Assembly: GCA_002714565.1 (NCBI GenBank)
Contig: PAXU01000006.1
Span: forward strand, 84,574 to 92,099
DNA length: 7,526 nucleotides
Direction of reading: 5' to 3'
Source: Rhodopirellula sp.
GTDB taxonomy: Bacteria > Planctomycetota > Planctomycetia > Pirellulales > Pirellulaceae
In this document: piece by piece, positions 1-6,602 of the stretch
Numbering within the stretch: position 1 is the first letter of the stretch
Layout of the letters: each line of letters starts with the position of its first letter
Notes under the pieces: generated by a model
Databases searched by the model: none
The model's input: only the letters and a program-made list of their open reading frames with translations
What the model was told of the DNA's origin: nothing
Position numbers and translations under genes: made by a program

Positions 1-177
1 TACTAAGTCGATTCAGGGACTTAATTCAAAACGAAGTCGGATAATCAATTCATACTTTGTTTGTACTACCTTTTCCGGTTGCTAATGCAGCGTCATAATA
101 GAGCTTCGCTGTGCTGTTATGGCTGATCGTGGCCAGAGCCCATCTAAATCGATGTGACCAAAAGGATCCATTCCTCC
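1..177. other. Non-coding leader upstream of the sugar operon
   Basis: This stretch has no convincing complete gene. A short forward frame from position 3 to a TAA at 42-44 (14 codons, stop included) could be the tail of an upstream gene, but it is too short to judge. It contains an inverted repeat TAAGTC (4-9) / GACTTA (18-23) with 8 bases between, and a second one CAGCG (88-92) / CGCTG (107-111). Neither is followed by a T-run, so they do not look like intrinsic terminators. The region is where a promoter and operator for the downstream operon would be expected. Confidence 0.5.
72..99 (+). promoter_or_regulatory. Possible sigma70-like promoter (weak)
   Basis: CATAAT at 94-99 matches the -10 consensus in five of six positions. 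The best -35 candidate at a suitable distance is TTTCCG at 72-77 (16-base spacer), a poor match to TTGACA. The -10 candidate lies inside the CAGCG/CGCTG inverted repeat, which would suit a repressor site. A promoter is expected here from gene layout, but the sequence support is weak, and promoter consensus may differ in this organism. Confidence 0.2.
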
Positions 178-1206
178 ATGAAGGCAATCGTCTTACAAGA
201 ACCCAAACACTTTGAACAAGTAGAAATCGAAGAAGCTGCTGCACCTGGTGCTGGTGAAGCACTTGTAGCAGTACACCGCGTTGGAATCTGCGGTACCGAT
301 CTGAGTGGATACCTTGGGAAATTCCCATTTTATAGTTATCCACGCATACCCGGACATGAATTGGGGGTAGAAGTACTAGAAGTCGGAGATGGTGTCGAAA
401 ATATCAAGGCTGGCGATCACTGTAGCGTAGAACCTTACATCAATGACGTAGGCAGTTTTGCCAGCCAGCGAGATCGGGGCAATTGTTGCGATAACCTGCA
501 GGTGCTTGGAGTCCATACAGATGGCGGCATGAGAGACCGGTTTATTGTTCCAGCAAGAAAACTCCACGCCTCCTCTGGTGGCTTGGCGATGGAACAACTT
601 GCATTGGTCGAAACATTGGCGATCGGCTGTCACGCGGTTGATCGATGCAATCCCACTGGCGAAGACCACGTTTTGATCATTGGTGCCGGCCCCATTGGGC
701 TCAGTGTACTCGAGTTCGTTAAACTCACATCTGCTACGTCTATCATGATGGATATCAACGAGCAGCGACTTGATTTTGCCAAGAACACGATGGGTGTTAA
801 TCACACGGTGCACTTCACAGGTGATGGCAGTGAACTTAGTGCCCTAGAGGAACTCACTAACGGTAATCTTCCAACGATCGTTATCGATGCAACTGGCAAT
901 GCTCAATCGATGTCAAATGCACTGAATTACGTGGCACACACCGGCACACTTGTTTACGTTGGAATTACGATGGGTGAGGTTTCATTTCCCCACAAGTTAC
1001 TCCACGCTAAAGAGATGAACTTGCTGTCATCAAGAAATGCCCTACCGAAAGACTTTGGCCGCATTATTCAGCTCATCGAAGACGGTCAAATCGATACCAA
1101 TCCATGGATCACACATCGCACATCCTTTAATGAGCTACCCAGTGTTTTTGACTCATACACCAAGCCCGAAACTGGTGTCCTAAAGGCAATTGTCGAAGTT
1201 CAATAA
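178..1206 (+). CDS. Zinc-type alcohol dehydrogenase, probable aldonate (L-galactonate-5-) dehydrogenase
   Basis: This 342-residue protein is a medium-chain, zinc-dependent NAD(P)-linked dehydrogenase of the family that includes RspB, LgoD (L-galactonate 5-dehydrogenase) and threonine/sorbitol dehydrogenases. Catalytic-zinc candidates are C38 (GICGTD), H60-E61 (PGHE) and E145. The Rossmann glycine motif GAGPIG is at 169-174, and D192 at the end of the next strand points to NAD rather than NADP. The structural-zinc lobe is degenerate: the positions normally holding four cysteines read D90, S93, S96 and C104. The ATG at 178 starts the family-typical MKAIVL and has AAGGA upstream at 162-166. A GTG at 154 in the same frame would add eight residues and is less likely. 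In this operon it would follow the lactonase and oxidise the aldonate at C5, giving D-tagaturonate if the sugar is L-galactose. The substrate is inferred from context; the family is certain. Confidence 0.85.
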   Translation: MKAIVLQEPKHFEQVEIEEAAAPGAGEALVAVHRVGICGTDLSGYLGKFPFYSYPRIPGHELGVEVLEVGDGVENIKAGDHCSVEPYINDVGSFASQRDRGNCCDNLQVLGVHTDGGMRDRFIVPARKLHASSGGLAMEQLALVETLAIGCHAVDRCNPTGEDHVLIIGAGPIGLSVLEFVKLTSATSIMMDINEQRLDFAKNTMGVNHTVHFTGDGSELSALEELTNGNLPTIVIDATGNAQSMSNALNYVAHTGTLVYVGITMGEVSFPHKLLHAKEMNLLSSRNALPKDFGRIIQLIEDGQIDTNPWITHRTSFNELPSVFDSYTKPETGVLKAIVEVQ

Positions 1207-1248
1207 GCTAACAACTTCGGTCGCAACTCTCTCTCTGGAAAATCACCA

Positions 1249-2064
1249 ATGAAATCATGTGTAACTATTAGTCTCGTGGAAGAAGCACGGGGTGGCCCCT
1301 TTATATTCTGGAACGGTCTCCGCGATGGCTGCGAGAAAGCCAAGGCATTAGGATTTGATGCAGTGGAAGTATTTCCACCGGGCGTTGAAGCCGTCGACAC
1401 CGACTTGCTTCAATCATTGCTGTCTGACCACGGTCTGGAATTAGCGGCTGTTGGTACGGGTGCAGGCATGGTCAAACATGGATTGTCCTTAACATCCACA
1501 GATGCTACCGAACGGCAACGAGCAAAGGACTTTGTTCGAAGCATTATTGATTTGGCTGGGCAATTTGGTGCTTCTGCAATTATCGGTTCGATGCAGGGCC
1601 GATGGAATGCGGACTTACCAAAGGCAGATGCTTTGGCATTGTTAGGGGAAGCGATCAATGAGCTTGGTCCACACGCTTCTCAGTATGGCGCTTCACTTAT
1701 TTATGAACCGCTCAATCGCTACGAAACAAATTTGTGTAACACGATGGCTGACGGAGTCGAATTCCTTAGTTCGTTAAATGACGGCCACAATTGCGTCCTG
1801 CTAGCGGATCTCTTCCACATGAACATCGAGGAAACGTGTATCTCGCAGGCGATTCGTGATGCTGGTTCAGCAATCGGCCACGTACACTTTGTTGACTCCA
1901 ACCGCCGGCCTGCCGGACTCGGACACATGTCATACGAACCAATCGTCGATGCGCTTCGAAGCATCCAATACGATCGTTTCATCAGCGCTGAAGCATTTGC
2001 ATATCCAGAGCCGGATGCTGCTGCAAAACAGACGATCGACTCATTCAATAAGTACTTCGGCTAG
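1249..2064 (+). CDS. Sugar isomerase/epimerase, TIM barrel, D-tagatose 3-epimerase-like
   Basis: This 271-residue protein belongs to the xylose-isomerase-like TIM-barrel superfamily (sugar phosphate isomerase/epimerase, AP endonuclease 2 fold). The spacing of its likely metal ligands E153, D187, H213 and E248 matches that of D-tagatose 3-epimerase (E152, D185, H211, E246 in the Pseudomonas cichorii enzyme, as I recall). The substrate-contacting E159, H190 and R219 are also in place. It therefore looks like an active, metal-dependent ketose or keto-acid epimerase/isomerase, and not an endonuclease. It has the family's usual length and no signal peptide, so it should be cytoplasmic. It lies 42 bases after the zinc dehydrogenase and 52 before the tagaturonate epimerase gene, in the middle of the operon. 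Its exact substrate cannot be read from sequence; a tagaturonate- or fructuronate-like keto-acid, or a ketose formed from the incoming sugar, are candidates. Hydroxypyruvate isomerase-like activity is an alternative. Confidence 0.85.
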   Translation: MKSCVTISLVEEARGGPFIFWNGLRDGCEKAKALGFDAVEVFPPGVEAVDTDLLQSLLSDHGLELAAVGTGAGMVKHGLSLTSTDATERQRAKDFVRSIIDLAGQFGASAIIGSMQGRWNADLPKADALALLGEAINELGPHASQYGASLIYEPLNRYETNLCNTMADGVEFLSSLNDGHNCVLLADLFHMNIEETCISQAIRDAGSAIGHVHFVDSNRRPAGLGHMSYEPIVDALRSIQYDRFISAEAFAYPEPDAAAKQTIDSFNKYFG

Positions 2065-2116
2065 TAGCAGACCGACTTACACACGACACACCTATTAACA
2101 GAGTTTGGATCACTTG

Positions 2117-3406
2117 ATGAACAACAACCTAGAACAACTTCCAAAACCCGTCACGCTAGGGCTGGAGCCGAGTTTCGGATTCGGAGATCGCACCGGATTA
2201 GCAACTCCCGGTCACGTTGCCTCCATGAAACGATCCGGTGCCGGGATAAAGGCCATTTACCCGCAGCAGTCCATTCGGGAAATGACACGTACGCAACGCA
2301 CGCCGACAGGAGTAATGGAAGATGCCTTGCGCGACATGGTTGCATCGGGATGGACGGATGTCACAGGTGCTGATGCAGATCATCTAAAGACTCCAGAGGA
2401 CGTAGATGTAACTGCCGCCGTCGGATTTACCTTCTTTACTATTGATCCTTCTGATCACGTTGATGAACATTCCGACACGTATGATCAGGCTACATTGGAA
2501 TCAAAGTTTGCTGAAATTCGTGATCAGGTTAGCTGGATCGATAGCTACCGCGGGAAATCAGTAACACTAAGTACAGGCACTTCGTTTCAATTGGATGAAG
2601 AAGCCTGCCTGCGAGCAGCTGTGAAATACGGTATCGCACTTAACGAAGCGCTTTCACTTTGTAACTACATCGACGAGGTACACGAAGGTCTCGGTCGTGA
2701 CTATGAAATCGAGTTGAGTGTAGATGAAACAGAGCAACCTACTACTCTTGCGGAACACTATATCATCGCGGATCGTTGCTTAAGTAACGGCATGAAACTT
2801 GTTAGCCTTGCACCTCGATTCATTGGTCACTTCGAAAAAGGAGTGGACTTCATCGGTGACCTGGATGCATTAGATATCTCGCTACATGACCATGCAGCGT
2901 TGGCAAAAGAACTGGGCCCTTACAAGCTAAGCTTGCACTCTGGTAGTGACAAGATTTCCATGTACGGCCTGCTGGCCAAAGCAACCGGTGGATTATTCCA
3001 TGTCAAAACGGCTGGGACGAGCTACCTTGAAGCTCTACGCGTCGTCGCACGTCATGATGAATCTCTATTTCGGGAGATCGTTGATTTTGCACGTGGTCGG
3101 TATTTAACCGACAAAGCGACGTACCACGTCCATGCCACGTTAGATTCTGCACCTCCGGTTGAGGAAGTTTCGGATATCGTTGAGCTTGAGAGACAATATC
3201 TGGAACTTTGGGATGAAGTACCACAAGGCAAAGGCTTTACCTTTGCAGGACGCCAGATTCTTCACTGCACATTTGGATCTGTTCTTACTGATGAGAAACT
3301 GGGACCGCTTGTACGTGACATATTAGTTCAACATCCCGATACATATGCGGATGTATTAGAGGATCACTTTGCACGTCATCTTGATGCTCTACAGTCCGGG
3401 ATGTAG
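2117..3406 (+). CDS. uxaE: Tagaturonate epimerase family protein (UxaE-like)
   Basis: This 429-residue protein matches what I know of the UxaE family, which interconverts D-tagaturonate and D-fructuronate by C4 epimerisation and was first defined in Thermotoga. Recognisable blocks are the N-terminal GFGDRTGLATPGH (21-33), the acidic ELSVDETEQPTT (199-210), LAPRFIGHFEKGVDF around 231-245, LSLHSGSDKISMY (271-283) and HVKTAGTSYLEALR (295-308), followed by YHVHATL (336-342). Histidines and acidic residues in these blocks (for example H238, H274, D278, E203) are plausible metal ligands, but I cannot assign them. The ATG at 2117 is preferred. An in-frame TTG at 2105 would add four residues. Neither start has a strong ribosome binding site, GGAT at 2107-2110 being the best. 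In this operon it would convert tagaturonate from the zinc dehydrogenase into fructuronate. No gene for a conventional UxaB/UxaA branch is seen beside it. Confidence 0.85.
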   Translation: MNNNLEQLPKPVTLGLEPSFGFGDRTGLATPGHVASMKRSGAGIKAIYPQQSIREMTRTQRTPTGVMEDALRDMVASGWTDVTGADADHLKTPEDVDVTAAVGFTFFTIDPSDHVDEHSDTYDQATLESKFAEIRDQVSWIDSYRGKSVTLSTGTSFQLDEEACLRAAVKYGIALNEALSLCNYIDEVHEGLGRDYEIELSVDETEQPTTLAEHYIIADRCLSNGMKLVSLAPRFIGHFEKGVDFIGDLDALDISLHDHAALAKELGPYKLSLHSGSDKISMYGLLAKATGGLFHVKTAGTSYLEALRVVARHDESLFREIVDFARGRYLTDKATYHVHATLDSAPPVEEVSDIVELERQYLELWDEVPQGKGFTFAGRQILHCTFGSVLTDEKLGPLVRDILVQHPDTYADVLEDHFARHLDALQSGM

Positions 3407-3439
3407 TTGTTACCGGTTACGGGAGATAGGAATTAAAGC

Positions 3440-3889
3440 ATGTTAAAGCACCAACTAATCCATCCGAAAATCAACGAAGTACTAGGACGCGCCGGGCATC
3501 ACGGTAAGATTCTCATTGCCGATGGCAATTACCCATGTTCCTCAACGCTAGGACCGAATGCTGAATTGGTCAGTCTCAACCTCTCACCGGGGTTGGTGAC
3601 ATGCACACAGGTGTTACAAGCACTCGTGACGGCTATTCCAATCGAAGCAGCAAACACGATGAATTATGAAACAACAGGACCGTATGCTCTGGATGGTGAT
3701 CCACCTGTTTGGAATGAATATCGTGATGTATTCGCTAATTCGAATATTGGAGTGGAACTGGAACCCATTGAAAAATGGGATTTCTATAAAGCAGTAGATA
3801 CGCCCGACCATGTGTTAACCATCCAAACAGCAGACCAACAACGATTTGCCAATTTGCTATTGTCAATCGGCGTCCGTATGGATGGCTAA
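3440..3889 (+). CDS. RbsD/FucU family sugar mutarotase
   Basis: This 149-residue protein belongs to the RbsD/FucU fold, which catalyses anomer exchange of ribose or L-fucose. The N-terminus (MLKHQLIHPKINEVLGRAGH, 1-20) carries the family's Leu-Lys-His start and conserved Gly-His just before the first strand. ILIADGNYP (24-32) and the C-terminal QTADQQRFANLLLSIGV (129-145) correspond to the FucU-type IADANFP and TGE..YAN..L.KGV blocks. These make FucU more likely than RbsD. A good ribosome binding site (TAGGAA, 3427-3432) sits 7 bases before the ATG, and the gene starts 33 bases after the preceding one. Its likely job is to supply the anomer of L-fucose or L-galactose used by the aldo/keto reductase encoded next; the two sugars differ only at C6, so FucU family enzymes could plausibly serve either. 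The gene symbol is left open because L-galactose is equally likely as substrate. Confidence 0.85.
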   Translation: MLKHQLIHPKINEVLGRAGHHGKILIADGNYPCSSTLGPNAELVSLNLSPGLVTCTQVLQALVTAIPIEAANTMNYETTGPYALDGDPPVWNEYRDVFANSNIGVELEPIEKWDFYKAVDTPDHVLTIQTADQQRFANLLLSIGVRMDG

Positions 3890-3902
3890 CAAGCACCCGT
3901 AG

Positions 3903-3919
3903 ATCAGAGGATCTCTGAT
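3903..3919 (+). promoter_or_regulatory. Hairpin over ribosome binding site and start codon
   Basis: ATCAGAG (3903-3909), loop GAT (3910-3912) and CTCTGAT (3913-3919) form a perfect 7-bp inverted repeat with a 3-base loop. The left arm and loop contain the ribosome binding site AGAGGA (3906-3911), and the right arm takes in the first two bases of the ATG at 3918-3920. In mRNA this would hide both the binding site and the start codon, so translation of the aldo/keto reductase might depend on unfolding by upstream ribosomes or on an RNA-binding factor. The repeat is seen directly; the regulatory role is inferred. Confidence 0.5.
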
Positions 3920-4862
3920 GGAATTCAGACAGCTTGGAAATACCGACATGCAACTGTCGGTGATCAGTTTTGGAGCCTCATCACTTGGGTCAGAGTTTGT
4001 ACCTGTCGATTTACAGGATGCACTTCAATCCGTCCCAACTGCACTTGATTGCGGCATGAATTTCATCGACACCTCTCCGTATTACGGACGAGGAATCGGA
4101 GAAGTACTGTTGGGAATCGCGCTGAAGGGCATCCCGCGTGACCAATACTATCTGGGAACTAAACTCGGGCGGTACCACGAATCGCATTTTGAATTCTCTG
4201 CTAAGAGAGTGCGCGAAAGCGTCGATGTATCACTACACCGCCTTGGCACGGACTATCTAGATATTATCCTGTGCCACGACATCGAGTTTGTTGAGATGCA
4301 ACAGGTGGTTGATGAGACGATCCCGGCACTGCGTGAAATTCAGCAGCAAGGAAAAGTTCGCTACATCGGCATGTCCGGATATCCGATGAAGATCTTTAAG
4401 TTTGTGCTGGATCAAACAGATCTTGATGTTGTACTTTCGTACAATCACTACACCCTTCAAAACACGATGTTCGGCGATCTTGCTCCGTATCTGAAGGAAA
4501 AGGGAGTCGGTATCCTAAACGCGGCACCGTTTTCAGCTCGTCTGCTCACTAATGCCGGTCTCCCTCCATGGCATAAAGCAACCGATCAGGTCCGTAACAT
4601 CTGCAAGCAAGCCGCTGACCACTGTAGCCAGGCAGGCATTGATATCGCACAACTAGCCTTGCAATACTCCATTGCAAATCAAGACATGACAACTTGCGTG
4701 ACTGGTTCTGCCAATCCCGGGCGAATTCGCCAATGGGCTGACTGGATTAACGAACCACTCGATACCCAGTTGGTATCGGAAGTTCAAGAAATCCTAAAGC
4801 CCATTCACAACTGGTTTTATATCGAGGGTCGGGAAGAGAATAACGACACTCCGATCATATAG
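3918..4862 (+). CDS. Aldo/keto reductase, L-galactose/L-fucose 1-dehydrogenase-like
   Basis: This 314-residue protein is an NAD(P)-linked aldo/keto reductase with the complete catalytic tetrad D51, Y56, K82 and H120. It closely resembles plant L-galactose dehydrogenase as I remember it, sharing the patterns LGNT.....SFGASSLGS (6-25), INF/MNFIDTSPYYG (47-57), TKLGRY (81-86), LCHDIEF (118-124) and LALQYSIAN (246-254). Bacterial relatives are annotated as L-fucose or D-threo-aldose 1-dehydrogenases. The reaction is oxidation of the C1 hydroxyl of the pyranose to an aldonolactone. It lies between the mutarotase gene (28 bases upstream) and the lactonase gene (9 bases downstream), which would act immediately before and after it. 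The AGAGGA ribosome binding site lies within a hairpin. The C-terminal tail after residue 303 is acidic and does not look conserved. L-galactose versus L-fucose specificity cannot be settled from sequence. Confidence 0.88.
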   Translation: MEFRQLGNTDMQLSVISFGASSLGSEFVPVDLQDALQSVPTALDCGMNFIDTSPYYGRGIGEVLLGIALKGIPRDQYYLGTKLGRYHESHFEFSAKRVRESVDVSLHRLGTDYLDIILCHDIEFVEMQQVVDETIPALREIQQQGKVRYIGMSGYPMKIFKFVLDQTDLDVVLSYNHYTLQNTMFGDLAPYLKEKGVGILNAAPFSARLLTNAGLPPWHKATDQVRNICKQAADHCSQAGIDIAQLALQYSIANQDMTTCVTGSANPGRIRQWADWINEPLDTQLVSEVQEILKPIHNWFYIEGREENNDTPII

Positions 4863-4871
4863 GTAAACCTA

Positions 4872-5720
4872 ATGACCATACGCGTCGACGCTCATCAGCA
4901 TTTCTGGGATTTAAACAGAACTGAATTCGAATACGGCTGGCTAGACGCTAAAGGCAATGAGGCCATCAATCGATCATTCATGCCCAGTGATCTCGTATCA
5001 CGTATGTCTCAGGTTGGAATCGACAAGACCGTCTTTGTGCAAACTCAACACGATATACGTGAAAACACATGGGCGTTGGAATTAGCAAATGAAAATCCGT
5101 TTATTGCTGGTGTCGTCGGCTGGGTAGATTTAGCAAGCGATGTTTGCGAAGAACAATTGGCACAATTTGCCGACGATCCGAAGTTCGTCGGAATCAGGCA
5201 CATTACGCAGGATGAACCGGATGTAGATTTCATCGTTCGAGATGAGATCATTACGGGACTAAAGGTACTGGAAAAACATAACATCCCTTTCGATCTGCTC
5301 TTTTATGTCCAACACGTGCATCATGCGAAGACTGTAGCAAGTTTATTACCGAACCTGCCTCTCGTCATTGACCATATTTCCAAGCCTGAAATTAAAGCTG
5401 GAAGAATGGACAACTGGACACAACACATCCAGGATGTAGCGAAACACGAGCACGTGTATTGCAAACTATCTGGCATGATCACAGAAGCAGATTGGCAACA
5501 TTGGACGCCTTCAGACTTAAAGCCATACGTTGAAGTGGCACTCGAGGCCTTTGGAGTCGAACGATGTATGTTTGGCTCAGACTGGCCAGTCTGCGAACTG
5601 GCTGGAACATATGATCAAGTTTACGATGCTCTTTGTCAGGTCATCGGTCCACTCAGCGACTCCGAAATGGACCGGCTCTTTGGTGGCACTGCCATCGACT
5701 TCTACCGGCTGAATGTCTAG
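4872..5720 (+). CDS. L-fuconolactonase-type amidohydrolase (COG3618), aldonolactonase
   Basis: This 282-residue protein is a TIM-barrel amidohydrolase of the COG3618 group that hydrolyses sugar lactones such as L-fucono- and L-galactonolactones. It begins with DAHQHFWD (6-13), in which H8 and H10 are the strand-1 histidines. GIRH (107-110), VIDHISKPEI (165-174, H168) and the strand-8 FGSDWPVCEL (234-243, catalytic D237) are all present, so the enzyme looks intact. There is no signal peptide, so it should be cytoplasmic. The start is only nine bases after the stop of the aldo/keto reductase gene, whose lactone product it would open. The overlapping TAGG at 4860-4863 is the only ribosome binding site candidate, so translational coupling to the gene before is likely. 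It is the last gene of the operon. Lactone size (1,4 or 1,5) and sugar identity are inferred. Confidence 0.88.
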   Translation: MTIRVDAHQHFWDLNRTEFEYGWLDAKGNEAINRSFMPSDLVSRMSQVGIDKTVFVQTQHDIRENTWALELANENPFIAGVVGWVDLASDVCEEQLAQFADDPKFVGIRHITQDEPDVDFIVRDEIITGLKVLEKHNIPFDLLFYVQHVHHAKTVASLLPNLPLVIDHISKPEIKAGRMDNWTQHIQDVAKHEHVYCKLSGMITEADWQHWTPSDLKPYVEVALEAFGVERCMFGSDWPVCELAGTYDQVYDALCQVIGPLSDSEMDRLFGGTAIDFYRLNV

Positions 5721-5762
5721 TCATTCATCGCGGAACAAAACTCACGTTTCAGCATCAACCGC

Positions 5763-6602
5763 TCAACACTTATGCAGCAATCCAGGAATTACCTGATGCG
5801 TTGCTGCCTCTTCAACAGAAGGCTTAGCAGCACCTTCCGGAGCCGGTCGCAAGTAGGGTGAAAGCAATGCGCTTATACCGATCACGGTGAGCAGGACCAG
5901 CGTATATTTTTGCAATCGCTCTCGCTCAAGTTTATTCCCGACTTTCATCCCCACGACTCCACCTATTAATACAGTGGGAAATGTCGCCAGTCCAAGCAAC
6001 ATCGCATAGAGCGCATCATCCGGGTACATAACATAGAACTGGATGAAAAGCGGAATCATTCCCAGAAACATTATGGCAAACAGAAATGCTCGGGACTTTC
6101 TGGGATTCCAAGGTTGCGCCATGACCCAGAGTGCAACTGCTGGTCCACCCATTCCACAGAATCCCAACAAAACGCCACTAATGGAGAAAGCAATATACTC
6201 CCATTTGATGTGGAGTTCTTCCGTCGGTATGACTTTAACCCGTACACGTACAAGTACGATCAGCAACAAGACAATGCCGATCGCTTGACGCACTTGTTGT
6301 TGACCCATGTTACCGACGAGCCAGAGGCAATAGCCACCCAGTGGCATCCAAATCAGGCGAAAAATAGCTGGCCTAAATGCCCGATGCCATTCGATGTCAC
6401 CCTTGAGGCTCATCGATCCCATCATTGCCTGGCACATGGAACCCACGCTGACAGCGATAATTGCCACGTGTGCATCGAATCCGCAAAGCATCAATATCGG
6501 GATGCCAAACACACCTGCACCGAATCCGACCACAGCTTGAAGTAAGCTACTGCCGAATAGCGTCGTCGCCAGGCAAGCATAGTGCCAGACAGTGTACTCC
6601 AT
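5763..6602 (-). CDS. TauE/SafE family membrane protein (sulfite/anion exporter-like)
   Basis: This 279-residue, very hydrophobic protein has about eight predicted membrane segments. Two internally related glycine-rich segments, VVGFGAGVFGIPIL (24-37) and LLGFCGMGGPAVAL (145-158), mark the duplicated halves of the TauE/SafE (former DUF81) family. Members have been linked to export of sulfite, sulfoacetate or other small anions, but most are uncharacterised, so the cargo is unknown. The C-terminal ~28 residues (252-279) are Pro/Ala/Glu-rich and probably lie outside the membrane. On the minus strand the ATG (6602-6600) has TAGGAAT 6-7 bases upstream, which supports this start. It follows the HtrA-like protease gene by 51 bases on the same strand and may be co-transcribed with it. 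It converges on the sugar operon. A link to release of sulfate or sulfite from sulfated sugars is only a guess. Confidence 0.85.
   Translation of the reverse strand: MEYTVWHYACLATTLFGSSLLQAVVGFGAGVFGIPILMLCGFDAHVAIIAVSVGSMCQAMMGSMSLKGDIEWHRAFRPAIFRLIWMPLGGYCLWLVGNMGQQQVRQAIGIVLLLIVLVRVRVKVIPTEELHIKWEYIAFSISGVLLGFCGMGGPAVALWVMAQPWNPRKSRAFLFAIMFLGMIPLFIQFYVMYPDDALYAMLLGLATFPTVLIGGVVGMKVGNKLERERLQKYTLVLLTVIGISALLSPYLRPAPEGAAKPSVEEAATHQVIPGLLHKC

Noticed and set aside
154..177. GTG at 154 as the start of the zinc dehydrogenase
   Set aside because: It would add eight residues with no family resemblance, while the ATG at 178 begins the typical MKAIVL and has AAGGA at a workable distance.
376..813. 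Minus-strand reading frame of about 145 codons opposite the zinc dehydrogenase
   Set aside because: It overlaps the catalytic and Rossmann core of a well-supported gene and has no recognisable motif or ribosome binding site.
1227..1236. (CT)5 dinucleotide run before the sugar isomerase gene as a phase-variation switch
   Set aside because: Five repeats outside the coding frame are too few to suggest slippage control.
4872..5720. Dihydroorotase- or decarboxylase-type amidohydrolase instead of a lactonase
   Set aside because: The HQHFW start, GIRH and FGSDWP pattern fits the COG3618 lactonase group, and the preceding gene makes a lactone.
5730..5762. Possible terminator between the convergent blocks (GCGG...CCGC, with AAAC/GTTT inside)
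   Set aside because: The outer stem is four base pairs around a long loop, the inner one is four AT-rich pairs, and there is no T-run on either strand.
6043..6545. Forward reading frames opposite the TauE/SafE gene
   Set aside because: They are antisense to a gene with clear membrane-family motifs, have compositions typical of shadow frames and show no recognisable domain.
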